A stretch of 64,000 bases of DNA from Granulicella sp. S190. Its GTDB lineage: Bacteria; Acidobacteriota; Terriglobia; Terriglobales; Acidobacteriaceae. The stretch spans positions 113,485 through 177,484 of the forward strand of contig NZ_LMUD01000047.1 in assembly GCF_009766095.1 (NCBI RefSeq), in the 5' to 3' direction. Below the pieces are notes generated by a model. The model did no database searches, was not told the origin of the DNA, and worked only from the letters and a program-made list of their open reading frames with translations. Positions 42,968 through 51,542 of this stretch are shown here, in pieces (position 1 is the first letter of the stretch; each line of letters opens with the position of its first letter). Both the position numbers and the translations under genes were made by a program.

Positions 42968-43099
42968 TTAAGTACTACGACAAAGTCATTTGAGGTTGCA
43001 CGCGAACGTCTCCGGAAGACACCAAACCCGGATTCCTATAGCCGCTAGCCATTCACACATCGTTTTTTAATCGGTGTCTATTCAGGAGCCAGTCCATCT

Positions 43100-46000
43100 A
43101 TGAAGCTTCCTCCCGCCTGTAAAGGCCTGTTAGCGTCTCTCGCAGCAGCCCTTTTTCTCACCTCGTCTGGCCTTCCAGCCGCCGCTCAAACCTCCGGCAA
43201 CGGCAACATCGTTGGCACCGTGACCGATACCTCCGGCGCAGCTGCTCCCGGAGTCGCCGTCATTGTCACCAACAATGACACCGGCATCTCGCGCTCGCTC
43301 ACCACCAACGGCGACGGCTCCTACACCGCCAACTTCCTGCTCCCCGGGCACTATGAGGTCATCCTCGGCGGCGGCGGCTTCGGCAAGATCGACCGCAAAA
43401 ACCTGACCCTTACCGTCGGCCAGATCCTCACCATCGACGCGGCGCTCCCTGCCGCCTCGGTCTCCACTCAGGTTGAGGTCACCAGCGACTCTCCGCTCGT
43501 CGACACCGACAAGACCGAAGTCGCTCAGACCATCGGCGAACACCTGATCTCGAATCTTCCCGTCGCCAGCCGCAACTGGAGCGCCTTCGTCCTCAACACC
43601 CCCAACGTTACGCAGGATGGCGGCAGCGGTCTCGTCAGCTTCCACGGCATCAGCGGTCTCTACAACCAGAACTACGTCGACGGCTCCAACAACAACCAGA
43701 TGCTCTTCTCCGAGGCTCGCGGTCGCGCCTCAGGTGCTCCCTACGTCTACTCCATCGACTCCATCAAGGAGTTTCAGGCTGAAACCTCCAACTACTCGGT
43801 TGAGTTCGGTCAGGCCGCAGGCGGTCAGGTCAACGCCATCACCAAGAGCGGAACCAATCACTTCCACGGCGACGCCTTCTACTATCTCCGCTACCCGGAT
43901 CTGAACGCCCTCGATCCCTACAACAAGTTCCAGGCCCTCCATAACAACGGAAACGCCTTCCTGCTGACCCAGCCCGTCCACCAGCAGCATCAGTTCGGCG
44001 GCTCCATCGGCGGCCCGATTCTTAGAGACCGCCTCTTCTTCTTCTTCACCTACGATGGCTTCCGCAAGGTCGGCCGCGTCCTCTACTCCGACTCCAATAC
44101 CATCTCCACAACGGGCTCTGGGTTGTACGGCGCTTCGACCACTGTCACTCCGAACCAATGCCCGGTCGTCGGCACCCCTGGCTACAAAGGCACAACTGGT
44201 ATCTCCGCCGCACAGTGTCTCAACGGCATCCAGTTCCTTCTCAACGTGGCGAACATCAACCCCGGCGACGCACCGCCCGCCCGCTTCCAGAAGCAGAACC
44301 TCTTCTTTCCCCGCTTGGACTATCACATCAACCAGCGCAACGACGTCTTCGTCGATTACAACTTCGCCGACTACGACAGCAGCTACGGCTATAGCCCTGC
44401 CAACACCTTCAGCAACAGCTCCCCCACCACCAACGGGCCCACCAGCTACCACGAGCGCTTCCTGGTCGCAGGCCTCACCACTCAGATTGCCAAGGCCTCC
44501 ATCAATCAGGTTCACTTCCAGTACGGTCGCGATCTCGAGACCGCAGGCGCCAACGCCTCCGGACCCAGCGTCGCCACCGGTGTCGTCACCTTCGGTATGC
44601 CAAACGCTCTGCCGCGTATCGCAGAGCCTGACGAGCATCGCATTCAGTTCACCGACGTCTTCTCCACCACCAAGGGTCGTCACACGCTCAAGTTCGGCGG
44701 CGACGTCAACCTCGTCCACGAAGTCCTGATCAACCTCTTCCAGGGCGGCGGCGTCTACAGCTACGCCGACACTACCAACACCGCAGCCTTCCAGGACTGG
44801 ATCGCCGACGCCTTTGCAGGTCAGCCGGGCGACACCGACCCCTACGCCGGTTATCACTACAACACCTTCGTCCAGACCATCGACAAGGTCAACACCGCAC
44901 CCGGCACCCAGGGCAAAGACGACTTCTGGATGAAGATGTACGACGCCTTCGCAGAAGACTCCTGGAAGATCCGTCCCAACCTGACCCTGACCCTCGGCGT
45001 GCGCTACGACCTTCAGCTCACACCCGCCCCCGGTCTGGTCAACAACAACTTCCCGCCCATCTCCACCGAGTACAGCCAGACCATCAAGAACGTTGCCGAC
45101 CGCGTTCAGCCGCGCGTTGGCTTTAGCTGGTCGCCCCAGAATGGAACTGTCGTTCGCGGCGGATACGGTCTCTTCTCCGCGCTCAACCAGGGCAGCACCT
45201 ACTACGCCATGCGCGTAGAAAACGGTGTCGTCCAGGTCAACTACAACTACACCGGTTGCGAGAGCCTCGTCGGCAGCGCCTCTGGTGCGCGATGCCCCAC
45301 AGTTCCTAGCGCGACCAACAGTCTGCAGTATCCCTTCGTTCCCTTCCCGGTCACCGGCCCGTCTCTCTCCACTGCCGTCACCCCCGTCGGCGGTACAGCA
45401 CCAGCCGTCAACGGTCCGGCTAAAGTTGGTACCCAGAGCTTCCACGGTCTCGATCCCAACTTCGTTCCGCCGCTGTCGCACGAGTTCCAGCTGGCCGTCG
45501 AACAGGCCCTTCCCGGCAAGATGACTGTCTCGATCGGATATGTCGGCACCCGCGCCCTGCGTCTGCCCGTCTTCCTCGATGCCAACCTCATCGGACAGAC
45601 GCCCAGCGGCGTCCGCACCTACGACGTGCTCAACGCAACCGGCGGAGTCCAGCAGGTTCTCACGGTGCCGGTCTACCGGCAGCAGGATCGCCGCAACCCC
45701 AACATCACCTCCATCAACACAGGCTTCAGCGTAGCCAATACCTGGTACAACTCCCTCGCCGCTACCGTTCGCCGGCCCTTCAGCAACGGTCTTGAGGTGA
45801 TTGCAAACTACACCTGGGCGCGCGCAACCGACGACGGTCAGGTCGGCGGAGCCAACGGCACCTTTTTCGGCGGCGACACTCCGCTCGACCCCAACAACAT
45901 CCGCCGCGATAACGGCCCGTCGGATACAGACATCCGGAACCGCTTCACCCTCAGCTTCGTCTACCAGCCCAAGATCTTCCCCGACAACAAGGTCGTCAAA

Positions 46001-46555
46001 TATGCCTTCGATGACTTCACCTTCTCCGGCGGCTTCATCGCCTCCGGCGGTCAGCCCATCTTCCTGGGCATGAACGGCACCGTCTTCTCGGGCACGGGAA
46101 CAAGCTACGGAGCAGACGGCAACATCTACGGTGGCGCTATGAGCTCCAGCTCCGGCACCCCAACCACCGGCCGTCCTCCTCAAATCGGCCGCAACAGCAT
46201 CTATGGACCGGGTTTCAACGACCTCGACTTCCGCGTTGCCCGCAACATCCCCATCCACGAGGCCATGTATCTGCAACTCTCCGCAGATGCCTTCAACCTC
46301 GTTAATCACACCATCATCACCGGAGTGCAGGGAACGTTCTCGCAGTATGCGGCAGCGTCAACCTCTGCAACGTCTGCCTGCAGTAGCGCCATAGGCACGG
46401 CAACCGGAGGCACCGCTCCTGCAGGATCGGCGCTCCAGGGCTGCATCTCGCCTTACACCGGCACCGGCCTCTCAGCCTTCGGCGCAACCTCCGGCACTAA
46501 CAACAGCCTCTATGGCGCACGTCAGATGCAGTTCGCCGCGAAGTTCTTCTTCTAA
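43100..46555 (+). CDS. Oar-like TonB-dependent receptor with carboxypeptidase-regulatory-like domain
   Basis: A 1151-residue outer-membrane protein. It has a signal peptide (cleavage near PAAAQ) and an N-terminal beta-sandwich (GNIVGTVTDTSGAAAPGVAVIVTNNDTG, about residues 35-120, a CarboxypepD_reg domain). A TonB-plug-like segment follows (EVAQTIGEHLISNLPVASRNWSAFVLNTPNV), then a large beta-barrel with many aromatic strands ending QMQFAAKFFF, where the terminal Phe is the outer-membrane insertion signal. GGAG precedes the start. This Oar/TonB class is strongly expanded in acidobacteria and is thought to import polysaccharide breakdown products or mediate adhesion. The substrate is unknown. 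Its transcript ends in hairpins at 46569 and 46703. Confidence 0.92.
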   Translation: MKLPPACKGLLASLAAALFLTSSGLPAAAQTSGNGNIVGTVTDTSGAAAPGVAVIVTNNDTGISRSLTTNGDGSYTANFLLPGHYEVILGGGGFGKIDRKNLTLTVGQILTIDAALPAASVSTQVEVTSDSPLVDTDKTEVAQTIGEHLISNLPVASRNWSAFVLNTPNVTQDGGSGLVSFHGISGLYNQNYVDGSNNNQMLFSEARGRASGAPYVYSIDSIKEFQAETSNYSVEFGQAAGGQVNAITKSGTNHFHGDAFYYLRYPDLNALDPYNKFQALHNNGNAFLLTQPVHQQHQFGGSIGGPILRDRLFFFFTYDGFRKVGRVLYSDSNTISTTGSGLYGASTTVTPNQCPVVGTPGYKGTTGISAAQCLNGIQFLLNVANINPGDAPPARFQKQNLFFPRLDYHINQRNDVFVDYNFADYDSSYGYSPANTFSNSSPTTNGPTSYHERFLVAGLTTQIAKASINQVHFQYGRDLETAGANASGPSVATGVVTFGMPNALPRIAEPDEHRIQFTDVFSTTKGRHTLKFGGDVNLVHEVLINLFQGGGVYSYADTTNTAAFQDWIADAFAGQPGDTDPYAGYHYNTFVQTIDKVNTAPGTQGKDDFWMKMYDAFAEDSWKIRPNLTLTLGVRYDLQLTPAPGLVNNNFPPISTEYSQTIKNVADRVQPRVGFSWSPQNGTVVRGGYGLFSALNQGSTYYAMRVENGVVQVNYNYTGCESLVGSASGARCPTVPSATNSLQYPFVPFPVTGPSLSTAVTPVGGTAPAVNGPAKVGTQSFHGLDPNFVPPLSHEFQLAVEQALPGKMTVSIGYVGTRALRLPVFLDANLIGQTPSGVRTYDVLNATGGVQQVLTVPVYRQQDRRNPNITSINTGFSVANTWYNSLAATVRRPFSNGLEVIANYTWARATDDGQVGGANGTFFGGDTPLDPNNIRRDNGPSDTDIRNRFTLSFVYQPKIFPDNKVVKYAFDDFTFSGGFIASGGQPIFLGMNGTVFSGTGTSYGADGNIYGGAMSSSSGTPTTGRPPQIGRNSIYGPGFNDLDFRVARNIPIHEAMYLQLSADAFNLVNHTIITGVQGTFSQYAAASTSATSACSSAIGTATGGTAPAGSALQGCISPYTGTGLSAFGATSGTNNSLYGARQMQFAAKFFF

Positions 46556-46562
46556 CCACTTC

Positions 46563-46620
46563 GTGGGTCTCCCGTTGGTCGGCGGAAGATAATTCCACCG
46601 CGACCAACGGGAGCGCCCAC
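46563..46620 (+). terminator. Long hairpin after the TonB receptor gene
   Basis: Arms CTCCCGTTGGTCG (46569-46581) and CGACCAACGGGAG (46601-46613) pair over 13 bp, with an outer GTGGG/CCCAC extension. It begins 8 bases after the stop codon. No T-run; acts as 3' end or first-stage terminator. Confidence 0.7.
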
Positions 46621-46632
46621 CGAAGGAATATA

Positions 46633-46681
46633 CAAGTCACGAAGTGACCGCTCCACGCGAAGTGGGCCCGTCCGGCAGGAC
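46633..46681. repeat. Palindromic intergenic repeat, family A, copy 1
   Basis: A 49-base element with nested palindromes (GTCACgaaGTGAC and CCACgcgaaGTGG), ending CGTCCGGCAGGAC. It matches the sequence at 60039-60087 at 46 of 49 positions. REP-like. Confidence 0.8.
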
Positions 46682-46702
46682 ATCTCTCTAAAGCCCTCAA
46701 AA

Positions 46703-46757
46703 TTGGACCGAAAATAACAAAGCCACCGGCTCACCGGTGGCTGATTTTTTGGTCCAA
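46703..46757. terminator. Nested bidirectional terminator between the TonB receptor and tRNA-Arg genes
   Basis: Inner stem AGCCACCGG (46721-46729)/CCGGTGGCT (46734-46742) with a 4-base loop, flanked by TTTTTT (46745-46750) and an A-rich run. An outer stem TTGGACC (46703-46709)/GGTCCAA (46751-46757) surrounds both. It would stop transcription from both the TonB gene and the tRNA gene. Confidence 0.92.
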
Positions 46758-46773
46758 CAAAAAAGGGAAAAGA

Positions 46774-46850
46774 TGGTGCGCCCGAGAAGATTCGAACTTC
46801 TGACCTACAGCTTCGGAGGCTGCCGCTCTATCCAGCTGAGCTACGGGCGC
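46774..46850 (-). tRNA. tRNA-Arg (anticodon CCG)
   Basis: A complete cloverleaf on the minus strand: acceptor GCGCCCG, D-arm GCTC/GAGC, anticodon stem GCAGC/GCTGT with loop CTCCGAA (anticodon CCG, reading CGG), TTCGAAT T-loop and a 3' CCA encoded in the gene. It is 77 bases including CCA. Confidence 0.97.
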
Positions 46851-46962
46851 GTACCTCTAGCCTAGCACGGTTGACAGCCCGGGCCCACCCGGTTGAGCAT
46901 CAACTCCAGCACCCAAGAGCCTTCCAAACCGCAGCCCCACACACCCCGAAAGAGAGTCCAAA

Positions 46963-47523
46963 ATGTACCTCCGCTCCCTGGCCATCGCCGCCTGTTGTAC
47001 GTTCCTAATCGCCGCAACCCCACTCCAGATGCACGCTCAAAACGGAGCCGCCATGACTGGCCCTCCCAAACCCCCGGCCAGCCCCGCCGCCTCCACCGAC
47101 GTAAGCCTCAATGGCAAGCAGATCGTCATAAAATATAACTCCCCCCGCCTCAAGGGCCGCGCCATCGGCACCACCATCGTGCCCTACGGCCAGGTCTGGC
47201 GCACCGGAGCCAACCCAGCCACCACCCTCATTACCGCGTCAAACCTCAAGATTGGCACCCTCGACGTTCCCGCCGGGACCTACACCATCTATACCCTGCC
47301 CAGCGCCGACAAATGGCTTCTCATCGTCAATAAGCAGACCGGCCAGTGGGGCACCGAATACTCCGAAGCCCAGGATCTCGGCCGCACCCCGATGACCAGC
47401 AAAACCCTCCCTGCCTCGCAGGAGAACATGTCCCTCTCCTTCGAGCACACCAAGGGAGCAACCACCGAACTCCACGTCAAATGGGGTACCACTGACGAAT
47501 ATGTAACCGTCAAAGGAAAGTAG
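46963..47523 (+). CDS. DUF2911 domain secreted protein
   Basis: A 186-residue protein with a signal peptide (MYLRSLAIAACCTFLIAATP, cleavage near MHAQ). The mature part follows the DUF2911 pattern: ADV-type strands, KIVIKYNSPRLKGRAI, VPYGQVWRTGANPATTLITAS, VPAGTYTIYTLP, KWLLIVNKQTGQWGTEY. A putative catalytic or structural W-R-x-G-A-N block is intact. Families of this type occur mainly in acidobacteria and Bacteroidetes; function is unknown. An 8-bp hairpin GAAGTAGA / TCTACTTC (47552-47586) overlaps the stop of the convergent gene. Confidence 0.85.
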   Translation: MYLRSLAIAACCTFLIAATPLQMHAQNGAAMTGPPKPPASPAASTDVSLNGKQIVIKYNSPRLKGRAIGTTIVPYGQVWRTGANPATTLITASNLKIGTLDVPAGTYTIYTLPSADKWLLIVNKQTGQWGTEYSEAQDLGRTPMTSKTLPASQENMSLSFEHTKGATTELHVKWGTTDEYVTVKGK

Positions 47524-47579
47524 ATTCGAAGCAAATCATGGCCGAGCCGGAGAAGTAGAAGCACGAAGCAGAGAACACT

Positions 47580-47861
47580 CTACTTCGCTGCCTCCTTCTC
47601 CAGCTCCAGCCGGTCCAGCCTCAACCGTTCCATCACGGAGCCCACCAGCTCCTTCGCCCCATTTAGATTCATCATCACAGCCTGCAGATCCAGCGCTGGA
47701 ACCGCAGGGTTTCGCGTGCTCGCGCAGTAAACTCCGTGCTGTCCGATCAGGATCAGCGCATCGGTCAGCACATCCAGCGTCACCGCCAGCCGCCCACGCG
47801 CCTCTCCCATCATGAACTCGTACTTCTCCAGCTCCGCCTGCCGGTCGTCGAAGACAGACAC
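47580..47861 (-). CDS. Small protein of unknown function at the end of the gcv operon
   Basis: A 93-residue protein starting at a GTG (47861) with AAGGAG upstream; it begins only one base after the gcvPB stop, so it is translationally coupled. It is helical and charged (ELEKYEFMMGEARGRLAVTLDVLTDALILI...LDRLELEKEAAK). No recognised family. The tight coupling to gcvPB suggests a role in glycine cleavage or simply operon hitchhiking. Confidence 0.75.
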   Translation of the reverse strand: MSVFDDRQAELEKYEFMMGEARGRLAVTLDVLTDALILIGQHGVYCASTRNPAVPALDLQAVMMNLNGAKELVGSVMERLRLDRLELEKEAAK

Positions 47862-47862
47862 G

Positions 47863-49410
47863 CTACCACTCCTTCGCAGCCGTATCGACGAGCACCGGCT
47901 CAGCAGCCACAGGAGCCTTCCACCTCAAAATCGGCTTCCTCGCCGCGGTCGTCTCATCCAGCCGCTGCAGCCGCGTCGTATGCGGGGCAGTCTGCACCAG
48001 CTCAGGATTCTCCTCTGCCTCCCGCGCAATCTGCTTCAGCGCATCGATCAGCAGATCCAACTCCTCGCGGCTCTCGCTCTCCGTCGGCTCAATCATCATT
48101 GCGCCGTTGACCACCAGCGGAAACGAAACCGTATACGCATGGAAGCCGTAGTCGATCAGCCGCTTGCCCATATCGCCCGTCTTCACGCCGTTGCGCGCCT
48201 GCAGCTTATCTGAGAACACCACCTCGTGCAGCGACCGCGTTTTGTACGGCAACTCAAACGTGCCCTCCAGCTTTGCGCGAATGTAGTTCGCATTCAGCAC
48301 CGCATCCTCAGTCGTTTGCCGCAGACCGTCCGGCCCATTCGCGAGAATATATGCCAGCGCCCGCACAAACATTCCAAAGTTGCCATAGAACATTCGCACG
48401 CGACCCACTGTCTGTGGCCGGTTGTACTCCAGCCCAAGCGTCCCATCGGCCTTCGTCACGAGAATAGGTGTAGGCAAAAACGGCTCCAGAATCTTCTTGC
48501 AAGCCACCGGCCCCGACCCCGGACCACCTCCGCCATGCGGAGTAGAAAACGTCTTGTGCAGATTCAAGTGCATCACATCGACACCGAAATCTCCTGGCCG
48601 CGTCTTACCCACCAGCGCATTCATATTTGCGCCGTCCATGTACAGCAGCGCGCCCTTCGCATGCAGAATGTCCGCGATCTTCTTGATATCCGACTCGAAT
48701 ACGCCGATGGTCGAAGGGTTCGTCAGCATCAGCGCCGCCGTATCCTCATCCACCATCCGCTCTAACTCGTCGAGGTCGACCATCCCCTGTGCATTCGACT
48801 TCAGGTTCGCAACCTCGTACCCGCACACCGCCGCAGTAGCTGGGTTGGTCCCATGCGCCGAGTCCGGAATCAGAATCTTCTTCCGCGCATTGCCTTTGCT
48901 CTCGTGATACGCCCGCACCAGCAGGATGCCGGTAAACTCACCATGCGCGCCCGCCGCAGGCTGCAGCGTAATCGTGTCCATGCCGGTAATCTCGATCAGC
49001 GCATCGGACAGCGTCTTCATAATCCCCAGGCAGCCCTGCGACAGCGACTCCGGCTGATAAGGATGCGCCTCCGCGATCCCCTCCATCCTCGCCACTGCTT
49101 CGTTCACGCGCGGGTTGTACTTCATCGTGCAGCTTCCCAGCGGATACATGCCGAGGTCAATCGCATAGTTCCAAGTCGAAAGCCGCGTGAAGTGGCGGAT
49201 GATCTCGATCTCGCTCAGCTCCGGCATCACACCCAGATCAGTCCGCACGGAGTCCCCAAGCAGTGCAACCGAGTCTACCGCCGGCACATCCAGCTCCGCC
49301 AGCCGGTAGGCCTTCTTCCCCGGCGAAGACTTCTCAAACATCAGATCTTCGTTCTGATTGGTGTGCGTCGTAGCCTTCTTAGGCGTCCCTACAAACTTCT
49401 CAACTGCCAT
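47863..49410 (-). CDS. gcvPB: Glycine dehydrogenase (decarboxylating) subunit 2
   Basis: The P protein of the glycine cleavage system decarboxylates glycine and passes the aminomethyl group to lipoyl-GcvH. This 515-residue subunit is the PLP-bearing half of a split P protein: LHKTFSTPHGGGGPGSGP carries the Schiff-base Lys (about residue 286). Length and the HGTNPATAAVCGYE block are typical. It follows a 114-residue ORF that separates it from gcvPA. GGAG precedes the start. The split P protein, GcvH and GcvT form one minus-strand operon. Confidence 0.95.
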   Translation of the reverse strand: MAVEKFVGTPKKATTHTNQNEDLMFEKSSPGKKAYRLAELDVPAVDSVALLGDSVRTDLGVMPELSEIEIIRHFTRLSTWNYAIDLGMYPLGSCTMKYNPRVNEAVARMEGIAEAHPYQPESLSQGCLGIMKTLSDALIEITGMDTITLQPAAGAHGEFTGILLVRAYHESKGNARKKILIPDSAHGTNPATAAVCGYEVANLKSNAQGMVDLDELERMVDEDTAALMLTNPSTIGVFESDIKKIADILHAKGALLYMDGANMNALVGKTRPGDFGVDVMHLNLHKTFSTPHGGGGPGSGPVACKKILEPFLPTPILVTKADGTLGLEYNRPQTVGRVRMFYGNFGMFVRALAYILANGPDGLRQTTEDAVLNANYIRAKLEGTFELPYKTRSLHEVVFSDKLQARNGVKTGDMGKRLIDYGFHAYTVSFPLVVNGAMMIEPTESESREELDLLIDALKQIAREAEENPELVQTAPHTTRLQRLDETTAARKPILRWKAPVAAEPVLVDTAAKEW

Positions 49411-49412
49411 AG

Positions 49413-49757
49413 TTAAAACTCCTGCGCATCGGCTGCGCTTCCGGTCTCCGAGTAGCTCCCAGTCTCCGGCCCATCCAAATCTTCTTCCCGCAACGAAAGC
49501 CCAAACACCGTGCCGTTCTCAAACTCAATCGTCAGTGCATCGCCCTCTTCGAGCGATGCCTGCACCACCTTGTCGTTGATCTGCGCGCACAGTGCATTCC
49601 GATACTCCGGCTCGCCATAAGCCAGCGAAAACTCGGGAAACAAAACATGCGGCCATGCATAGAGCGTCAACGAGGGCTCATCAAAACGAAGCTGCAAAAA
49701 GTCCTCAACGAACTCAACTGCCTTCAACTCTTCGCCAACAATCGCAGATACGTCCAT
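49413..49757 (-). CDS. Unknown protein inserted between gcvPA and gcvPB
   Basis: A 114-residue acidic protein starting two bases after the gcvPA stop and ending two bases before gcvPB, so it is an integral member of the operon. A mix of strands and helices (SLTLYAWPHVLFPEFSLAYGEPEY; GDALTIEFENGTVFGLSL). It has no motif for PLP, lipoate or folate. I do not recognise the family. Possible small assembly or regulatory partner of the split P protein. Confidence 0.75.
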   Translation of the reverse strand: MDVSAIVGEELKAVEFVEDFLQLRFDEPSLTLYAWPHVLFPEFSLAYGEPEYRNALCAQINDKVVQASLEEGDALTIEFENGTVFGLSLREEDLDGPETGSYSETGSAADAQEF

Positions 49758-49759
49758 CG

Positions 49760-51100
49760 CTAAGCCTTACCCGCAAGCGCCGCAGCGGCTGCATCCATCT
49801 GCTTCTTCGTCGTCAGCTCCGTCGCGCACCAAAGGCTCGCATTCGGGCCAAGCTCGGGATACCACTTCGCCAACGGCAACCCGCCGATGATCTTGTCTCC
49901 AAGCAGCGCAGTGTTGGTCTCCTCCGCACCCTTGGGTGTCTGCAGCACAAACTCATGAAACCGCGGCGCGCCATCAAACAGCACCTTCGCGCCAGCAGAA
50001 GAACCAAGCACGCTCTGCAAATAAGCTGCCTTTGCAAGATTCTGTTCTGCTAGATCCTTCATCCCTTGTTTGCCGTACACGCTCAGGAAGATCGTCGTCA
50101 TCAGCGCAACCAGCGCTTGGTTAGTGCAAATGTTCGAAGTCGCCTTCTCCCGCCGAATATGCTGCTCGCGCGTCGAAAGCGTCAGCACAAACCCGCGCTT
50201 GCCATCCTTGTCCTTCGTCTCGCCGATCAAACGTCCCGGCATCTGCCGCAGAAACTTCTCCTTGCAAGCGATCACGCCGCAGTAAGGCCCACCATATCCA
50301 ACCGCCACGCCATACGACTGCGCCTCCAGCGAGACGATATCCGCCTCAGCCGGTGGCCGCACAATCCCCAGCGACACCGCCTCCGCAATCGAAACGATCA
50401 ACAGTGCGCCCTTCGCATGAGCAATCTCTGCAATCGCAGCAACATCCTCAATCGTCCCAAAGAAGTTCGGCGACTGAATCAGCACGCAAGCCGTATCCTT
50501 CGTAATCGCGGCATCGAGCGCCGACAAATCCACGCGCCCATCCGCCGAATATCCAACCTCAACAGTAGGAATCTCCTGGTGCTGCGCATACGTCGCAATC
50601 ACCTCGCGGTACTCCGGGTGCACCGTCCGCGCAATCACTGCGCCATCACGGCCCGTCACGCGCACCGCCATCATGATCGCTTCAGCCGCGCCGGTCGAAC
50701 CGTCATACATCGACGCGTTCGCGATCTCCATGCCCGTCAGCTCGCAGATCATCGTCTGAAACTCGAACATCGCCTGTAGCGTGCCCTGCGAGATCTCCGG
50801 CTGATACGGCGTATAGCTCGTCAAAAACTCGCCGCGCTGCACCAGCGAGTCGATGATTACGGGCCGATAGTGCCGATAAACACCCGCGCCCAGAAAGCTC
50901 GAATAACCAACCGCATTATTCTCCGCAAACTCGCGAAAGCGATCCAGAATCTCAGACTCCCCATGCTGCCGTGGAATCTTCAGATCGCGCTTCAGTTGAA
51001 ACTCCGCTGGAATCGTAGAAAACAGATCGTCGATCGACGCCACGCCAATCTCGGCAAGCATCTCCTCGCGATCCAGGGGGGACTTCGGCAAATAGCGCAT
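49760..51100 (-). CDS. gcvPA: Glycine dehydrogenase (decarboxylating) subunit 1
   Basis: A 446-residue PLP-fold protein forming the first half of the split GcvP. Typical blocks: MRYLPKSPLDREEMLAEIG, SSFLGAGVYRHYRPVIIDSL, PYQPEISQGTLQAMFEFQTMICELTGM, GRVDLSALDAAI. It lacks the PLP lysine, which is supplied by subunit 2, as in other split systems. It begins three bases after the gcvH stop. Reverse strand, cotranscribed. Confidence 0.95.
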   Translation of the reverse strand: MRYLPKSPLDREEMLAEIGVASIDDLFSTIPAEFQLKRDLKIPRQHGESEILDRFREFAENNAVGYSSFLGAGVYRHYRPVIIDSLVQRGEFLTSYTPYQPEISQGTLQAMFEFQTMICELTGMEIANASMYDGSTGAAEAIMMAVRVTGRDGAVIARTVHPEYREVIATYAQHQEIPTVEVGYSADGRVDLSALDAAITKDTACVLIQSPNFFGTIEDVAAIAEIAHAKGALLIVSIAEAVSLGIVRPPAEADIVSLEAQSYGVAVGYGGPYCGVIACKEKFLRQMPGRLIGETKDKDGKRGFVLTLSTREQHIRREKATSNICTNQALVALMTTIFLSVYGKQGMKDLAEQNLAKAAYLQSVLGSSAGAKVLFDGAPRFHEFVLQTPKGAEETNTALLGDKIIGGLPLAKWYPELGPNASLWCATELTTKKQMDAAAAALAGKA

Positions 51101-51103
51101 CTT

Positions 51104-51493
51104 TTAGTGTCCGGTCTCTTCGTTGGTAAATTTCTCGTAGTCCGCTGCCGTCAGCAGGCCATCAATCTGCTTCGCATCCGCGAGTTCAACCTTCAACAGC
51201 CAGGTCGTATTCGCAGCAGCGTTAATCTTCTCGGGAGCATCCTTCAGCTCCTCGTTGATCGCCGTAACTTTGCCCGTCACCGGCGAAAACAGATCGGAGA
51301 CCGCCTTCACCGACTCTACCGAACCGAAGGTCTTCGCAGCCTCAACCGCATCGCCCACCTTGGGCAGGTCGACATACACAATATCGCCCAGCGAGTTCTG
51401 CGCGTAGTCCGTGATGCCGACCGTTCCGATATTGCCGTCGACCTGAATCCACTCGTGTTCCTTCGTGTAGCGATAGTCCGCAGGATAAGCCAT
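51104..51493 (-). CDS. gcvH: Glycine cleavage system H protein
   Basis: A 129-residue lipoyl carrier that shuttles the aminomethyl intermediate between P, T and L proteins. The lipoylated Lys is residue 63 in VESVKAVSD, and the surrounding HEWIQVDGN and FSPVTGKV blocks are conserved. GGAG precedes the ATG. It is the second gene of the operon, 49 bases after gcvT. Confidence 0.96.
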   Translation of the reverse strand: MAYPADYRYTKEHEWIQVDGNIGTVGITDYAQNSLGDIVYVDLPKVGDAVEAAKTFGSVESVKAVSDLFSPVTGKVTAINEELKDAPEKINAAANTTWLLKVELADAKQIDGLLTAADYEKFTNEETGH

Positions 51494-51542
51494 TCGTCGT
51501 TCTCCGTAGAAAGTGTGTGTATCTCAATTGTAGATGCTGCGG

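Noticed and set aside
43730..46309. 859-codon minus-strand open frame opposite the TonB receptor gene
   Set aside because: Gly/Val/Asp/Glu-biased antisense shadow of a GC-rich gene with strong third-position bias; no family resemblance.
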